Shown: positions 26,900 to 35,840 of the stretch, piece by piece | Layout of the letters: each line of letters starts with the position of its first letter | Numbering within the stretch: position 1 is the stretch's first letter | DNA from: Herbaspirillum autotrophicum | GTDB lineage: Bacteria > Pseudomonadota > Gammaproteobacteria > Burkholderiales > Burkholderiaceae_D | DNA: 64,000 bases | Direction of reading: 5' to 3' | Assembly: GCF_001189915.1 (NCBI RefSeq) | Contig: NZ_LFLS01000024.1 | Coordinates: 23,202-87,201, forward strand | The notes under the pieces: generated by a model | The model's database searches: none | What the model was told of the DNA's origin: nothing | The model's input: only the letters and a program-made list of their open reading frames with translations | Program-made: the position numbers and the translations under genes

Positions 26900-28093
26900 T
26901 CAGGCTGTGAAGGTGTTGCTGGAAGATGATAGTGGCGCAACTGGATGGCGCAGGCCTGCTTGTTCCAGCAGCGGGATCACACGCTCACCGAAATAGGCCA
27001 GCTCCGATACGTAGTCAAAGAAGCAGAGCTGAATACCATCACAACCAGCGGCCTTGAGCTGCAACAGTTGGTCGACGATTTGTTCGGGCGTGCCGATCAA
27101 CTGGATGTTGCCACCGACGATCCTTTCGTCGCGCTCGTGGCCGCGCCAAGACTGGCTGTCGCCGGTAGCATGGGTATGGAAGAAACCCTCGATGGCGCCG
27201 TGGTCGGCCTTGTCCAGGATGGCTTGGTAGACTTGGCGCGCTTCGCGTTCGGTGTCGCGGCAGATGATCATCGGATTGATCAGTGTGCGCACGTCGCGGC
27301 CCACGGCGGCGGCCTGTTGCTTGACTCGGGCGTTGAGTTCCGGCAACGCCGTGATGGCTTTGTCGAAGCGTGCACCTACCGGGCTGGTGATGAAAATCAG
27401 ATCCGAATGGCGCACTGCGCTGGCAATGCCGGCCGCCGAACTGGTGGCACTGACCAGGATGGGACGACCGTGAAGTGGTTTTGGGGTGACGAAGGCTTGC
27501 TTGAGCTGCCAATGTTTGCCGTCGTAGTCGAGGTTGTCTGGACTGGACCAGAGCGCGTTGAGCACCTCGATGAATTCATTGGCAACCAGGTAGCGTTCGT
27601 CGTGGCCGATCTGTTGTTGGCCGAACATGGCCCATTCGTCCTTGCGGAAACCCGTCACGATATTCAAGCCCCAACGGCCCTTGGCGATATGGTCCAGCGT
27701 GGCGCCGAACTTGGCAAGGTGCAGCGGATGCCAGGGGCCGTAGAGGATGTGAATGGTCGATATCAGCAGGATGCGGCTGGTGACGGCGGCCAGCGCGCTG
27801 GTGGCAATGAAGGCATCCAGAGATTGTTCGCGATAGCGGGTCTCGCCACCGAAGCCGCCCTTGCTAAGCCAATGCGCCGGGCCGAACGCCAGGTCAAAGC
27901 CCAGTTGTTCGGCTTGACGCGTCAGGGCTGCGTTGTAATCGAAGCTCCAGTCGGTGTCGCGCGGCAGGGTGGACATGGTCCAGCCACCGTTGTGGATGGG
28001 CAGGAACAGACCCAGCAGCAGGGGCTGCGTCAGGGCCTGGCCGAGTGGACTATCGGCGGGCAGGGACGAAAGCGGACGGGTGGTGTCGGTCAT
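26900..28093 (-). CDS. LLM-class FMN-dependent monooxygenase (SfnG-like)
   Basis: A 397-residue bacterial luciferase-family protein. It shows FDYNAALTRQAEQLGFDLAFGP, LLISTIHILYGPWHPLHLAK, GRWGLNIVTGFRKDEWAMFG and the closing LIGTPEQIVDQLLQLKAAGCDGIQL. The order and wording resemble dimethylsulfone monooxygenase SfnG and related alkanesulfonate-type enzymes, which need a reduced-flavin partner. No flavin reductase is encoded next to it. The ATG at 28093 is preferred to a TTG nine bases upstream. Confidence 0.85.
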   Translation of the reverse strand: MTDTTRPLSSLPADSPLGQALTQPLLLGLFLPIHNGGWTMSTLPRDTDWSFDYNAALTRQAEQLGFDLAFGPAHWLSKGGFGGETRYREQSLDAFIATSALAAVTSRILLISTIHILYGPWHPLHLAKFGATLDHIAKGRWGLNIVTGFRKDEWAMFGQQQIGHDERYLVANEFIEVLNALWSSPDNLDYDGKHWQLKQAFVTPKPLHGRPILVSATSSAAGIASAVRHSDLIFITSPVGARFDKAITALPELNARVKQQAAAVGRDVRTLINPMIICRDTEREARQVYQAILDKADHGAIEGFFHTHATGDSQSWRGHERDERIVGGNIQLIGTPEQIVDQLLQLKAAGCDGIQLCFFDYVSELAYFGERVIPLLEQAGLRHPVAPLSSSSNTFTA

Positions 28094-28102
28094 GGTAAGC
28101 AA

Positions 28103-29311
28103 TCAGATTTTGGTCGTGATGGGCGGCAGCGCGCCGTTGAGGTAGTAATCCCCGACGGCTTTGGCTTTGTAGGCCACCGGGTCGTGCGTGGTGTGAGTGC
28201 GGGCATTGCGCCAGTGGCGGTCTAAATTCCAGCCGCGCACGGTGGCGCCGGCGCCACCGACGCGATAGAGCATTTCACTCACACGTAGCGCAGCTTCGTT
28301 GGCCGCCATTTTGGCTTCGGCCACGGCAATCGATGCGTGGCCGAGTTCGGCGTCGCTGGCCTGGCCATCCAAGGCGCGCGGCAGGACCTTGTCGAGCGCG
28401 CGGGCGGCGCGGTCCAGCAGCGCCTCAGCGCCGTGCGCCAACATTGCCATTTCACCTACGGCGTGCAACACATAAGGATCGTCTCCGGCACGCGCGACCT
28501 TGGCCTCGGGTACCGGCCGCGCCCGTTCACGGCCATAGCGCGCGGCGTCTTCGAGAGCAGCCAATGCAATGCCGGTATCGATCGCTGCGTGCAGGATCTG
28601 GGCGAACGCGCCTTCATGCGTGCGCAGCGTGCCGGCTGGTGGTAACGGCAGATGCTCGTCATCGGCGACGTCGGCCTGTGTGAAGCGCACCGTGCCGCTG
28701 GCCGTGGTGCGCTGACCCATGCCATCCCAGTCGTCGATGATGGCGACACCAACACGCTCACGCGGCAGCAAAGCGATACTGCGTCCGCCGTCGTCACGTA
28801 GCACCAGTGCATAGAAATGGCTGGCGAACAAGCTGCCGGTGCAATAGTGTTTGTCGCCGTTGAGTTGCCAGCCCTTGCCATCAGCAGTGCGCGAGAGCGT
28901 CACGCGGATCTCACCCACTGTACCGCCACCTTTTTCTGCGGAAGCATTGGTGATCATCGCGCCTTCCCGCAGCAACGCGAAATAGCGGCGTTGCTGTGCG
29001 GGGGTACCGTACAGACGGATCTTTTCGACGCCGCACGCGTGCGGCTGGATGGCCTGAGCGATGTTGGGATCTGCCTTGGCCAGGGCGACATAGATCGCTA
29101 CCAGATCGACGATGTTCAGATCCATTCCGCCGAATTCACGCGGCACGCGCGCGGCCAGCACGCCGTTTTTTGCAAGGGCCCGGATCTGCGCATGCGGCAG
29201 TTCGCGCGCGACATCGCGGTGCGCGGCGCCTTGGGCGAACTCGTGGGCGAGTTGCAGGGTAGTTGCCAACAGCGTCTGCGCGCCGGTGAGAGTGGAGTCG
29301 AGGGCGCTCAT
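28103..29311 (-). CDS. SfnB family sulfur acquisition oxidoreductase
   Basis: A 402-residue acyl-CoA-dehydrogenase-fold protein similar in layout to the gene at 24064: HRDVARELPHAQI in the N domain, GWQLNGDKHYCTGSLFASHFY in the middle, and WNLDRHWRNARTHTTHDPV at the end. SfnB-like proteins act in dimethylsulfone/organosulfur assimilation in pseudomonads. Its start overlaps the stop of the aldolase gene (ATGA). The two SfnB-like proteins flank the rhodanese and the monooxygenase. Confidence 0.86.
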   Translation of the reverse strand: MSALDSTLTGAQTLLATTLQLAHEFAQGAAHRDVARELPHAQIRALAKNGVLAARVPREFGGMDLNIVDLVAIYVALAKADPNIAQAIQPHACGVEKIRLYGTPAQQRRYFALLREGAMITNASAEKGGGTVGEIRVTLSRTADGKGWQLNGDKHYCTGSLFASHFYALVLRDDGGRSIALLPRERVGVAIIDDWDGMGQRTTASGTVRFTQADVADDEHLPLPPAGTLRTHEGAFAQILHAAIDTGIALAALEDAARYGRERARPVPEAKVARAGDDPYVLHAVGEMAMLAHGAEALLDRAARALDKVLPRALDGQASDAELGHASIAVAEAKMAANEAALRVSEMLYRVGGAGATVRGWNLDRHWRNARTHTTHDPVAYKAKAVGDYYLNGALPPITTKI

Positions 29312-30099
29312 GAAGTGTAGTCCGGTTCACGCTTGTCGAGCAGTCGGCGCAGGGCGTCGAAATGCAGCTGAAAAGCAGGTTTGTTGGGGTGATTGCGGCC
29401 GTCGTGCATGGCCGTGTTACGGATCTGGTCTTGCACCTTGGCGACCTGTTGCGGGCTCAGAGACCTGGTGGGGCGACCTGTCCACAGCGCGTGCAGGTGC
29501 ACGCGCGCGTAGCGTTCCAGCGAATACAGGCGGTCATAGGCTTCGGCCACCGTGCGCCCGGTGACCAGCACGCCGTGGTTGGCCATGAACAGGATGGTCT
29601 TGTCGCCCAGCACCTGGACCAGGCGCTCGCCTTCGGCCGGGTCGCGCGCCAGGCCGTCGTAGTGCTCGTCGTAGGCGATCTGGTCGATGAGCAAGGCTTC
29701 GGTTTGCCCCAGCGGTTGCAGACGCTGGTCTTCCAGGCGCACCAGCGCGCTGGCGTAAGCCATGTGGGTGTGCAAGGCCACTGCATGTTTGGGGTTGGCG
29801 GCATGGATCGGAGCGTGGATGCAGTAGGCCGAACGCTGCAGGATGCCCTCCCCGGCGATGATGCGGCCGCCAAAATCAACCGTCAGCAATTCGCTGGCGC
29901 GCACTTCGCTCCAGTGCAGGCCAAACGGCGGCACGTAGAACTGGTCGATTGTTCCTGGCACCATGGCGGTAAGGTGATTGTAGATGCCTTCGGTGAGGTC
30001 GTGCCAGACCGCCAGCCGGTGGGCGGCGGCCAAGTCTTCGCGCACGCTGCGGCGGCGCTCGGCGAGGTCCGTTGGTTCAGTTGTCATGGTGTTGCTCAT
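29308..30099 (-). CDS. Class II aldolase/adducin family protein
   Basis: A 263-residue zinc-type class II aldolase fold. The metal-binding HTH in AVALHTHMAYA and a second histidine in FMANHGVLV are visible, along with YDRLYSLERYARVHLHAL near the end. Family members cleave or epimerise sugar phosphates or act on small hydroxy acids. It overlaps the upstream permease gene and the downstream SfnB gene, so it is firmly part of the cargo operon. Its substrate is unknown; a fragment released from an organosulfur compound is a reasonable inference. Confidence 0.83.
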   Translation of the reverse strand: MSNTMTTEPTDLAERRRSVREDLAAAHRLAVWHDLTEGIYNHLTAMVPGTIDQFYVPPFGLHWSEVRASELLTVDFGGRIIAGEGILQRSAYCIHAPIHAANPKHAVALHTHMAYASALVRLEDQRLQPLGQTEALLIDQIAYDEHYDGLARDPAEGERLVQVLGDKTILFMANHGVLVTGRTVAEAYDRLYSLERYARVHLHALWTGRPTRSLSPQQVAKVQDQIRNTAMHDGRNHPNKPAFQLHFDALRRLLDKREPDYTS

Positions 30100-30950
30100 C
30101 GTGCCGATTGCTTTTTCAGACGCGGATTGAAGTAATCGTTCAGGCCATTCCCGAGCAGCATGAAACTGATGACGGTGATGAAGATCGCTGCGCCCGGCAA
30201 CGCCGTCATGTACCAGCTTGTACGCAGAGTCGAGCGGCCCATACCGATCATGCTGCCCCATGAAATCACGGTGGGGTCACCCAGCCCGAGGAAAGATAAC
30301 GAGGCCTCGGTCAGGATGGCTTGCGCCATCAACACCGAGGTCGCCACCACCACCGGCGAGAGGCTGTTGGGCAGCACGTGCGACCAGATGACGCTGCGGC
30401 TGGGCAGACCGATGGTGCGCGCCGCCGTGACGTATTCTGCATTGCGTACTCGAAGTGCCTCCGCGCGCACCAGGCGGGCGATCTGCGGCCAGGTGGTGAT
30501 GCCGATGGCGAAGGTGATGCTGGCGATGGAAGGCGTCAGGATAACCACCAGCACAATGGCGAACAAGAAGCTGGGCAAGGTCTGAAACATTTCAGTCACG
30601 CGCATCAGTACCTCATCAAGCCAGCCACGGAAATAACCTGCCGTCACACCGATGGCGATGCCTATGGTCACCGACAGCAGCGCCGCGAAAAATCCCACCG
30701 ACAACGACACTCCGGCTGAGTGCATGAGGCCGGCGGCGATGTCGCGGCCCATCATGTCAGTGCCCAGAAAGTGTCCCGGAGCGCCCGGCCAGAGATTGGC
30801 CGCAGCCACGATATCGAGCGGATCGCCGGGATAGAAATGGCCGGCCAACGCGGCGCAGGCCAGGATGAACGCCAGGATGATGGAGCCCAGCAACAGAGGA
30901 CGCGCACCGCCGAGGATGCGCAACCAGCGTTGGGTCACGGTTTGTATCAT
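30096..30950 (-). CDS. Oligopeptide-type ABC transporter permease (DppC-like)
   Basis: A 284-residue inner-membrane permease with six helices, an N-terminal OppC-type segment (HFLGTDMMGRDIAAGLMHSAGVSL) and the EAA loop that docks to the ATPase (EYVTAARTIGLPSRSVIWSHVLPNS). The ATG at 30950 overlaps the stop of the upstream permease as ATGA. It pairs with the DppB-like protein at 30947-31936. Confidence 0.92.
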   Translation of the reverse strand: MIQTVTQRWLRILGGARPLLLGSIILAFILACAALAGHFYPGDPLDIVAAANLWPGAPGHFLGTDMMGRDIAAGLMHSAGVSLSVGFFAALLSVTIGIAIGVTAGYFRGWLDEVLMRVTEMFQTLPSFLFAIVLVVILTPSIASITFAIGITTWPQIARLVRAEALRVRNAEYVTAARTIGLPSRSVIWSHVLPNSLSPVVVATSVLMAQAILTEASLSFLGLGDPTVISWGSMIGMGRSTLRTSWYMTALPGAAIFITVISFMLLGNGLNDYFNPRLKKQSAR

Positions 30951-31936
30951 GAGCGGCCTCCGACGACGCGTGGATCGAGGAAGGCGTAGAGGATGTCTAC
31001 CAGTAGATTCATCACCACCACCAGCAAGGAGCTGAACAGGAATACGCCCAGTAGCAGGTTGATGTCGCGGTAAAACACCGCGTCGAAGGTCAGGCGGCCG
31101 AGGCCGGGCCACGCGAAAATGGTTTCAATCACGATCGAGCCACCCATGAGCGAGGCCAGTTGCAGTCCCGTGAGTGTGACCACTGGTAGCAAAGCGTTGC
31201 GCAGCACATGCTTGAGCGACACGCGCAATTCGGAGAGACCCTTGGCGCGCGCGGTGCGCACGAAGTCCATGCCGTATACTTCCAGCATCGCCGAGCGCGT
31301 GATGCGCACGTAAATAGCGAGGTAAAAGAACGATAATGTCAGCGCCGGCAGCAGGAGGTAGCGGATGTGCTCCAGCAACCCTGCCATGGTCGTTACGGGT
31401 GGGCCGCCAATACTGCTCATGCCAGCGGAGGGCAGCCACTTCAGGTGAACAGAAAACACCACGATCAACACCAGTCCAGCCCAGAACACCGGGGTGGCGA
31501 ATCCGATGGTAGAAAGCGCGGAGATCACTTCGTCCAGCCACGTGCCGCGATAGCGTGCCGAAACGACGCCCAGCGCCACACCCAAGGTGGCGGCAATACC
31601 AAGACTGGTGAGCATCAGAACCAGCGTTGGTCCGACGCGTTGCAGGATCAGGTCGGCCACTGGCATGCTGTTGTGGAACGAGAAGCCGAGGTCGAAGTGC
31701 AGCAGGTTGCGCAGGTAGTTCAGGAACACGGTGCCGGCGGGTAAATCCAGGCTGAACTGGCTGCGCAGTTGTGCCATGTATTCCGGCGTGGCGGCGCCGG
31801 ATTCACCAGCGATGACATCGGCCATGTCGCCAGGTGCCAGGCGCATCAGGATGTAGGTGGTCAACACGATCAGCAGTGCAATCGGCAGCAATTGCAATAG
31901 CCGCCGGCCGATGTATCCAGGTAGGGAGGACGACAT
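30947..31936 (-). CDS. Oligopeptide-type ABC transporter permease (DppB-like)
   Basis: A 329-residue permease with the typical N-terminal signature (IGRRLLQLLPIALLIVLTTYILMRLAPGD), a later EAA loop (MDFVRTARAKGLSELRVSLKHVLRNAL) and six helices. With the DppC-like permease it forms the membrane channel of the importer whose substrate-binding protein is at 32776 and whose ATPase is at 35841. Confidence 0.92.
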   Translation of the reverse strand: MSSSLPGYIGRRLLQLLPIALLIVLTTYILMRLAPGDMADVIAGESGAATPEYMAQLRSQFSLDLPAGTVFLNYLRNLLHFDLGFSFHNSMPVADLILQRVGPTLVLMLTSLGIAATLGVALGVVSARYRGTWLDEVISALSTIGFATPVFWAGLVLIVVFSVHLKWLPSAGMSSIGGPPVTTMAGLLEHIRYLLLPALTLSFFYLAIYVRITRSAMLEVYGMDFVRTARAKGLSELRVSLKHVLRNALLPVVTLTGLQLASLMGGSIVIETIFAWPGLGRLTFDAVFYRDINLLLGVFLFSSLLVVVMNLLVDILYAFLDPRVVGGRS

Positions 31937-31938
31937 GA

Positions 31939-32751
31939 TCAGATCACCGGGCCGGCGCCGCCATGCACGGGAATCAATGCACCCACCACATAGCTGGCGC
32001 GCGGGCTGGCCAGGAACAGGGCTACTTCGGCGACTTCTTCGGGGCGTCCGTAACGGCGCAGCGGAATGGCAGCCTGGCCTTCTGCCAGCGCCTGTTCGCG
32101 GCTGATACCACGGCGTTCGGATTCCAGTCGGAGCGCCTGCTCAATGCGTCCAGTCAGCGTGGCTCCGGGGTTGACGCCGTTGATGCGGATGCCCAGTGGA
32201 GCGTAGTGCGCGGCCAGCCCCACGGTGGCCAGCATCAGCGCGGCATTGGCGGCACCACCGGCGAGATGGGTGCTGGTGGGGTGCTTGCCACCGGTGCCAA
32301 TGATGTTGACGATGGCCCCGATCTGCTCCTCGGAAGATTGACGTTGCCCGGCCCGTGCGGCCAGTCGTTCCAGCACGACGTGTTGCATATGGATGCTGGG
32401 ATAGAACTTGGCGTCGAAGGTTTGCTGCCACAGGGCCGGCGTCAGTTTTTCGGGCTCGTGGCGTTTGGCGGCGCCGGCGCTGTTGACCAGCAGGTCGATC
32501 GGCCCCAACTCAGCTTCCACGGTGTCCACCGCTACTTCGCTTTGGGCGGCGTCGAGCAGGTCGGCGGCCACGCCGAACACCTCCAGTCCCTCATCGGCCA
32601 GTTCGCGCACGGCGGCGTCGATGTTTTCTTGCGAGCGCGAGACGATGGCCACGCGCGCACCTTCCTGCGCGAACCGACGCGCCACTGCTAGGCCGATGCC
32701 TTTGCTACCGCCGGTGATCAGGGCCACGCGGCCTTTGAGTTCCTGTGTCAT
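31939..32751 (-). CDS. SDR family oxidoreductase with altered active site
   Basis: A 270-residue Rossmann-fold protein with the glycine motif TGGSKGIG (residues 13-20) and an NSAG loop. The usual Tyr-x-x-x-Lys active site is not obvious: the segment reads HLAGGAANAAL, so the lysine position appears to be Asn. It may be a divergent dehydrogenase or a non-classical SDR. It ends directly before the DppB-like gene start and belongs to the cargo operon. Confidence 0.83.
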   Translation of the reverse strand: MTQELKGRVALITGGSKGIGLAVARRFAQEGARVAIVSRSQENIDAAVRELADEGLEVFGVAADLLDAAQSEVAVDTVEAELGPIDLLVNSAGAAKRHEPEKLTPALWQQTFDAKFYPSIHMQHVVLERLAARAGQRQSSEEQIGAIVNIIGTGGKHPTSTHLAGGAANAALMLATVGLAAHYAPLGIRINGVNPGATLTGRIEQALRLESERRGISREQALAEGQAAIPLRRYGRPEEVAEVALFLASPRASYVVGALIPVHGGAGPVI

Positions 32752-32775
32752 TGTCGAGCTCCTTTCAGTGAGTGC

Positions 32776-34389
32776 TTATTGGTCCAGCCAGACGTTCCTG
32801 AGCGACGACAGCGCCGCATCGGGAGCCTTGCCTAGTCCGTGCACGGCCTTGTTGTAGACGGTGAAGTTGGCTTGCTCGATCAGTGGTATCACCGGCAGGT
32901 CGGTTTCGGCCAGCCGCTGGAACTGATGGAAAAGTTCAGTGCGCCTTTTTGCATTGGGCTCAACCTGAATCGCCTCGATCAATTTGTCGAATTTGGCGTT
33001 GGAGTAACCGGAGGCATTAGTCCATGGCACACCGGTGGCGATCGCCTTGGACCAGTAGTGGCGGAAACTGCCGACCTCGGGATCCAGCGTCGGTACCCAG
33101 CGCCCGGTGTTGATGTCGAAGTCATGGTCGGAATAGACCGCTTTCAGATGGCCGGCGATATCGCGGTTGCGGATCACCACTTCGATACCGACGCGTTTTA
33201 GGGACTGGCGAATGAACTCAGCATTGTTCTTGAAGGTTTCGTGGAAGTTCTGGTATTCCTGGTTGAGCGTGAAGCGCACGCCGCCGGCCTTGCGCGGATA
33301 ACCTGCCTCGTCGAGAAGCTTCTCCGCCTTGGCCGGATCGAAGTTGTATTGCGGCACGCCGTCGGCAGTGTAGAAAGTCTTGAGGGCGGAAGGGATCGGT
33401 CCGGTGGCAGGCTTGCCAAGGCCGTACCAGACGGTGTTGATCAAGGCCTGTTTGTCGATGGCATGGGCGATCGCCTGGCGTACCTTGAGCTGTTGCAGGA
33501 TAGGGTTGCGCAGGTTGAATTCCAAGAAAACATAAGCGGATTGCCATGTGTAGCCATCCAGACTGATGGCGAGATTGGGCAGGGCGGCGATACGTTTGAC
33601 GTCCGACAGCGGCACCTGATCGAACGGTGCGTACTGGACGTCGCCGCTTTCCAGCGCTGCGGCGCGCGAGCTGGCGTCAGGGATCACGCGAAAGATCAGA
33701 CGGTCGAGGTAGGGCTTGTTCGGCTCCCAGTAGTTGGGGTTGCGCTCGAGGATGATGTACTGGCCTCGTTGCCACTCCTTGAAACGGAAGGGACCGGTGC
33801 CGATAGGTTTGATGTTGTAGGGATTCTTCAGGATATCCGTGCCTTCATAGAGATGGCGCGGCAGGATCTGACCTTCATTTGCATTGAGCGAGCTGAAAAT
33901 GACCAGCGAAGGATGCGACAGCCGAAACACAGCGGTGTATTTATCGGGCGTGTCGACCGCGGTGATGGCGGCAAAGGTGTTGCGTCCGCGCGGGTGGATC
34001 TTCTTCCAGATCTCCATGGCGCTGAATTGCACGTCGGCGGAAGTGAAGTCCTTGCCGTCATGCCATTTCACGCCCTGGCGCAGCTTGAAGGTGACGGTCT
34101 TGCCGTCTTCGGACACGATCCAGCTGGTTGCAAGGCTGGGTTGCGGACGTTGTTGGTCGTCAAAGGCAATCAGGCCGTCGAATACATTGGTTGCGACCAC
34201 GCCGATCGGAAAGCTGGTGTTGAAGGCATTGGTCAACACCGTCGGCTCCGGCTGCACGATGGCTTGCAGCGTACCACCGCGCTTGGGTTGGATCTGCGCC
34301 TGCACCTGCATGCTCAGCGACAGGCCTGCCGCGAGTGCCAGACTGCCAATGCCGAGCAGGAACGGGCGGCGTGTGATGCGAATCGTCAT
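32776..34389 (-). CDS. ABC transporter substrate-binding protein (family 5), Tat signal
   Basis: A 537-residue solute-binding protein of the dipeptide/oligopeptide class (SBP_bac_5): VVATNVFDGLIAFDDQQRPQPSLATSW, FKLRQGVKWHDGKDFTSADV and IGTGPFRFKEW are visible. The N-terminus TRRPFLLG followed by a hydrophobic stretch ending in QVQAQ looks like a twin-arginine signal, so export through Tat is likely. The ATG at 34389 has GGAG 8 bases upstream. It is the first gene of the divergent cargo operon and sets substrate specificity, which cannot be read from the sequence. Confidence 0.9.
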   Translation of the reverse strand: MTIRITRRPFLLGIGSLALAAGLSLSMQVQAQIQPKRGGTLQAIVQPEPTVLTNAFNTSFPIGVVATNVFDGLIAFDDQQRPQPSLATSWIVSEDGKTVTFKLRQGVKWHDGKDFTSADVQFSAMEIWKKIHPRGRNTFAAITAVDTPDKYTAVFRLSHPSLVIFSSLNANEGQILPRHLYEGTDILKNPYNIKPIGTGPFRFKEWQRGQYIILERNPNYWEPNKPYLDRLIFRVIPDASSRAAALESGDVQYAPFDQVPLSDVKRIAALPNLAISLDGYTWQSAYVFLEFNLRNPILQQLKVRQAIAHAIDKQALINTVWYGLGKPATGPIPSALKTFYTADGVPQYNFDPAKAEKLLDEAGYPRKAGGVRFTLNQEYQNFHETFKNNAEFIRQSLKRVGIEVVIRNRDIAGHLKAVYSDHDFDINTGRWVPTLDPEVGSFRHYWSKAIATGVPWTNASGYSNAKFDKLIEAIQVEPNAKRRTELFHQFQRLAETDLPVIPLIEQANFTVYNKAVHGLGKAPDAALSSLRNVWLDQ

Positions 34390-34436
34390 TTCTTTTGCTC
34401 CGTGATAGGTCACCAGGGCGAAGGTGATTTCGCTGC

Positions 34437-34451
34437 ATGATAACGATTCAT
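34437..34451. promoter_or_regulatory. Half-conserved LacI-type operator near the operon start
   Basis: ATGATAACGATTCAT shares the AACGATTCAT part with the better site at 34645. It lies 48 bases before the substrate-binding protein gene on the minus strand, where repressor binding would block transcription. Confidence 0.4.
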
Positions 34452-34644
34452 CAAGAAGCCAAAAACTAATGTTTACGTATTTGCTTATGCGGACGATCGA
34501 CTTACAAAGAAAGGTTGTTGTGCATTCAAGATGTTGCCGCATGCTCCATGCCAGTGGCGCACCAGCCGCGCAAAGGGAATGAATAATAAAGTAATTAGGA
34601 AATGAGAAATGCTTCGTGTGCCGTGTTTCGAGCACGTGGCAAGA

Positions 34645-34660
34645 TATGAAACGATTCATA
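34645..34660. promoter_or_regulatory. Predicted LacI-family operator
   Basis: TATGAAACGATTCATA is a near-perfect palindrome (7 of 8 positions per arm) with the central CG typical of LacI-family operators. It lies in the 331-base divergent gap, 61 bases before the LacI gene. No clear sigma-70 promoter was picked out around it. Confidence 0.55.
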
Positions 34661-34720
34661 CATTGAGTCACGGACAAAGCGTTTCGCGCATTGCTTATTC
34701 ACACAATAAAACTCCGGGAC

Positions 34721-35794
34721 ATGCTTATCTCTGACAACCAGGTCGCCGCCGCGACGTCTTCTTCGACGCGAACGCCAAGGGAGCGCCCCACCGTGCGCGA
34801 TGTGGCCTTGTTGGCGGGCGTTTCCGTTGGCACCGTGTCACGGGTGGTTAACGAGGTGCCTAACGTGAGCCCTGCGGTACGGGCCAAGGTCCGGCACGCT
34901 ATCGACAAGCTGGGCTGGAAGCCAAGCATGGTGGCGCAGAACATGCGGGGCCAGGCTTCGCGCATGATTGGCTTCATTTTTTCGGATCTGGAAAACCCGT
35001 TGTATGCCTCCATGATCAAGGGCGCTGAAGATGTGCTCACCCAAGCTGGTTATCTGTTGATCGTCGGCAGCAGCAATCATCGCCCCGAGCAGGAATGCAG
35101 CCTGATTGATTTGTTCGACCAGCGCCAGGCAGATGGCCTGATCTTCACGATCACCGATGAGGACAATCCAGCCGTGCTGGAAAGCCTTGCCGGCGCGCGC
35201 TTTCCGGTGGTGATGCTGGAACGTGATGTGAGCGTGGAAACCGCCGGTGCTGTGATTGCCGACCACTATGAAGGTACCTTGCACGCCACCCGTCACTTGT
35301 TGAATCTGGGTCATCGGCGCATTGCCCTGCTGGCGGGTGGCCGCAACAATCGTGTCGGTCGCGATCGCTTGCGCGGCTTCACGGAGGCGCACCGGGAACA
35401 AGGCGTGGAGATTGATCCTTGCTTGCTGCGGGTGAACGAGGGTATCGCCGAAGATGCTTTTGGATTTCGTCACACCCAATTACTGCTCTCGATGTCGGAA
35501 CCGGCGACTGCCATTTTGGCGCTGGGTCGCCATTTACTGCGGGGGGTGCTATCGGCCTGCCGCGCCAAAGGTGTACGCATTCCGCAAGACCTTTCACTGA
35601 TCACCACCAACGACAGCGAATTGGCGGAGTTGGCGCAACCGGCAGTGACGGTGATTCGTTACTCTGCCTACGAACTCGGGCGTGAGGCCGCGCATTTGTT
35701 GTTGCAACGTCTGGCCGACCGCGACAACTGGAATTTCAGCCGTATCCACGTGCCCACCGAACTGGTGTTGCGTGACTCCTGCACCCGGATCTGA
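34721..35794 (+). CDS. LacI family transcriptional regulator
   Basis: A 357-residue regulator with an N-terminal helix-turn-helix (TVRDVALLAGVSVGTVSRVVNEVPNVSPAVRAKV, about residues 24-57) followed by a periplasmic-binding-protein-like effector domain (MIGFIFSDLENPLYASMIKGAED). It is divergent from the cargo operon and likely represses it and itself through the palindrome at 34645. The inducer is unknown. The start is the ATG at 34721. Confidence 0.92.
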   Translation: MLISDNQVAAATSSSTRTPRERPTVRDVALLAGVSVGTVSRVVNEVPNVSPAVRAKVRHAIDKLGWKPSMVAQNMRGQASRMIGFIFSDLENPLYASMIKGAEDVLTQAGYLLIVGSSNHRPEQECSLIDLFDQRQADGLIFTITDEDNPAVLESLAGARFPVVMLERDVSVETAGAVIADHYEGTLHATRHLLNLGHRRIALLAGGRNNRVGRDRLRGFTEAHREQGVEIDPCLLRVNEGIAEDAFGFRHTQLLLSMSEPATAILALGRHLLRGVLSACRAKGVRIPQDLSLITTNDSELAELAQPAVTVIRYSAYELGREAAHLLLQRLADRDNWNFSRIHVPTELVLRDSCTRI

Positions 35795-35840
35795 TCGGCG
35801 TCGGGCTCCTCATCACACACAACTTGTTTGAAAGTTTCCC

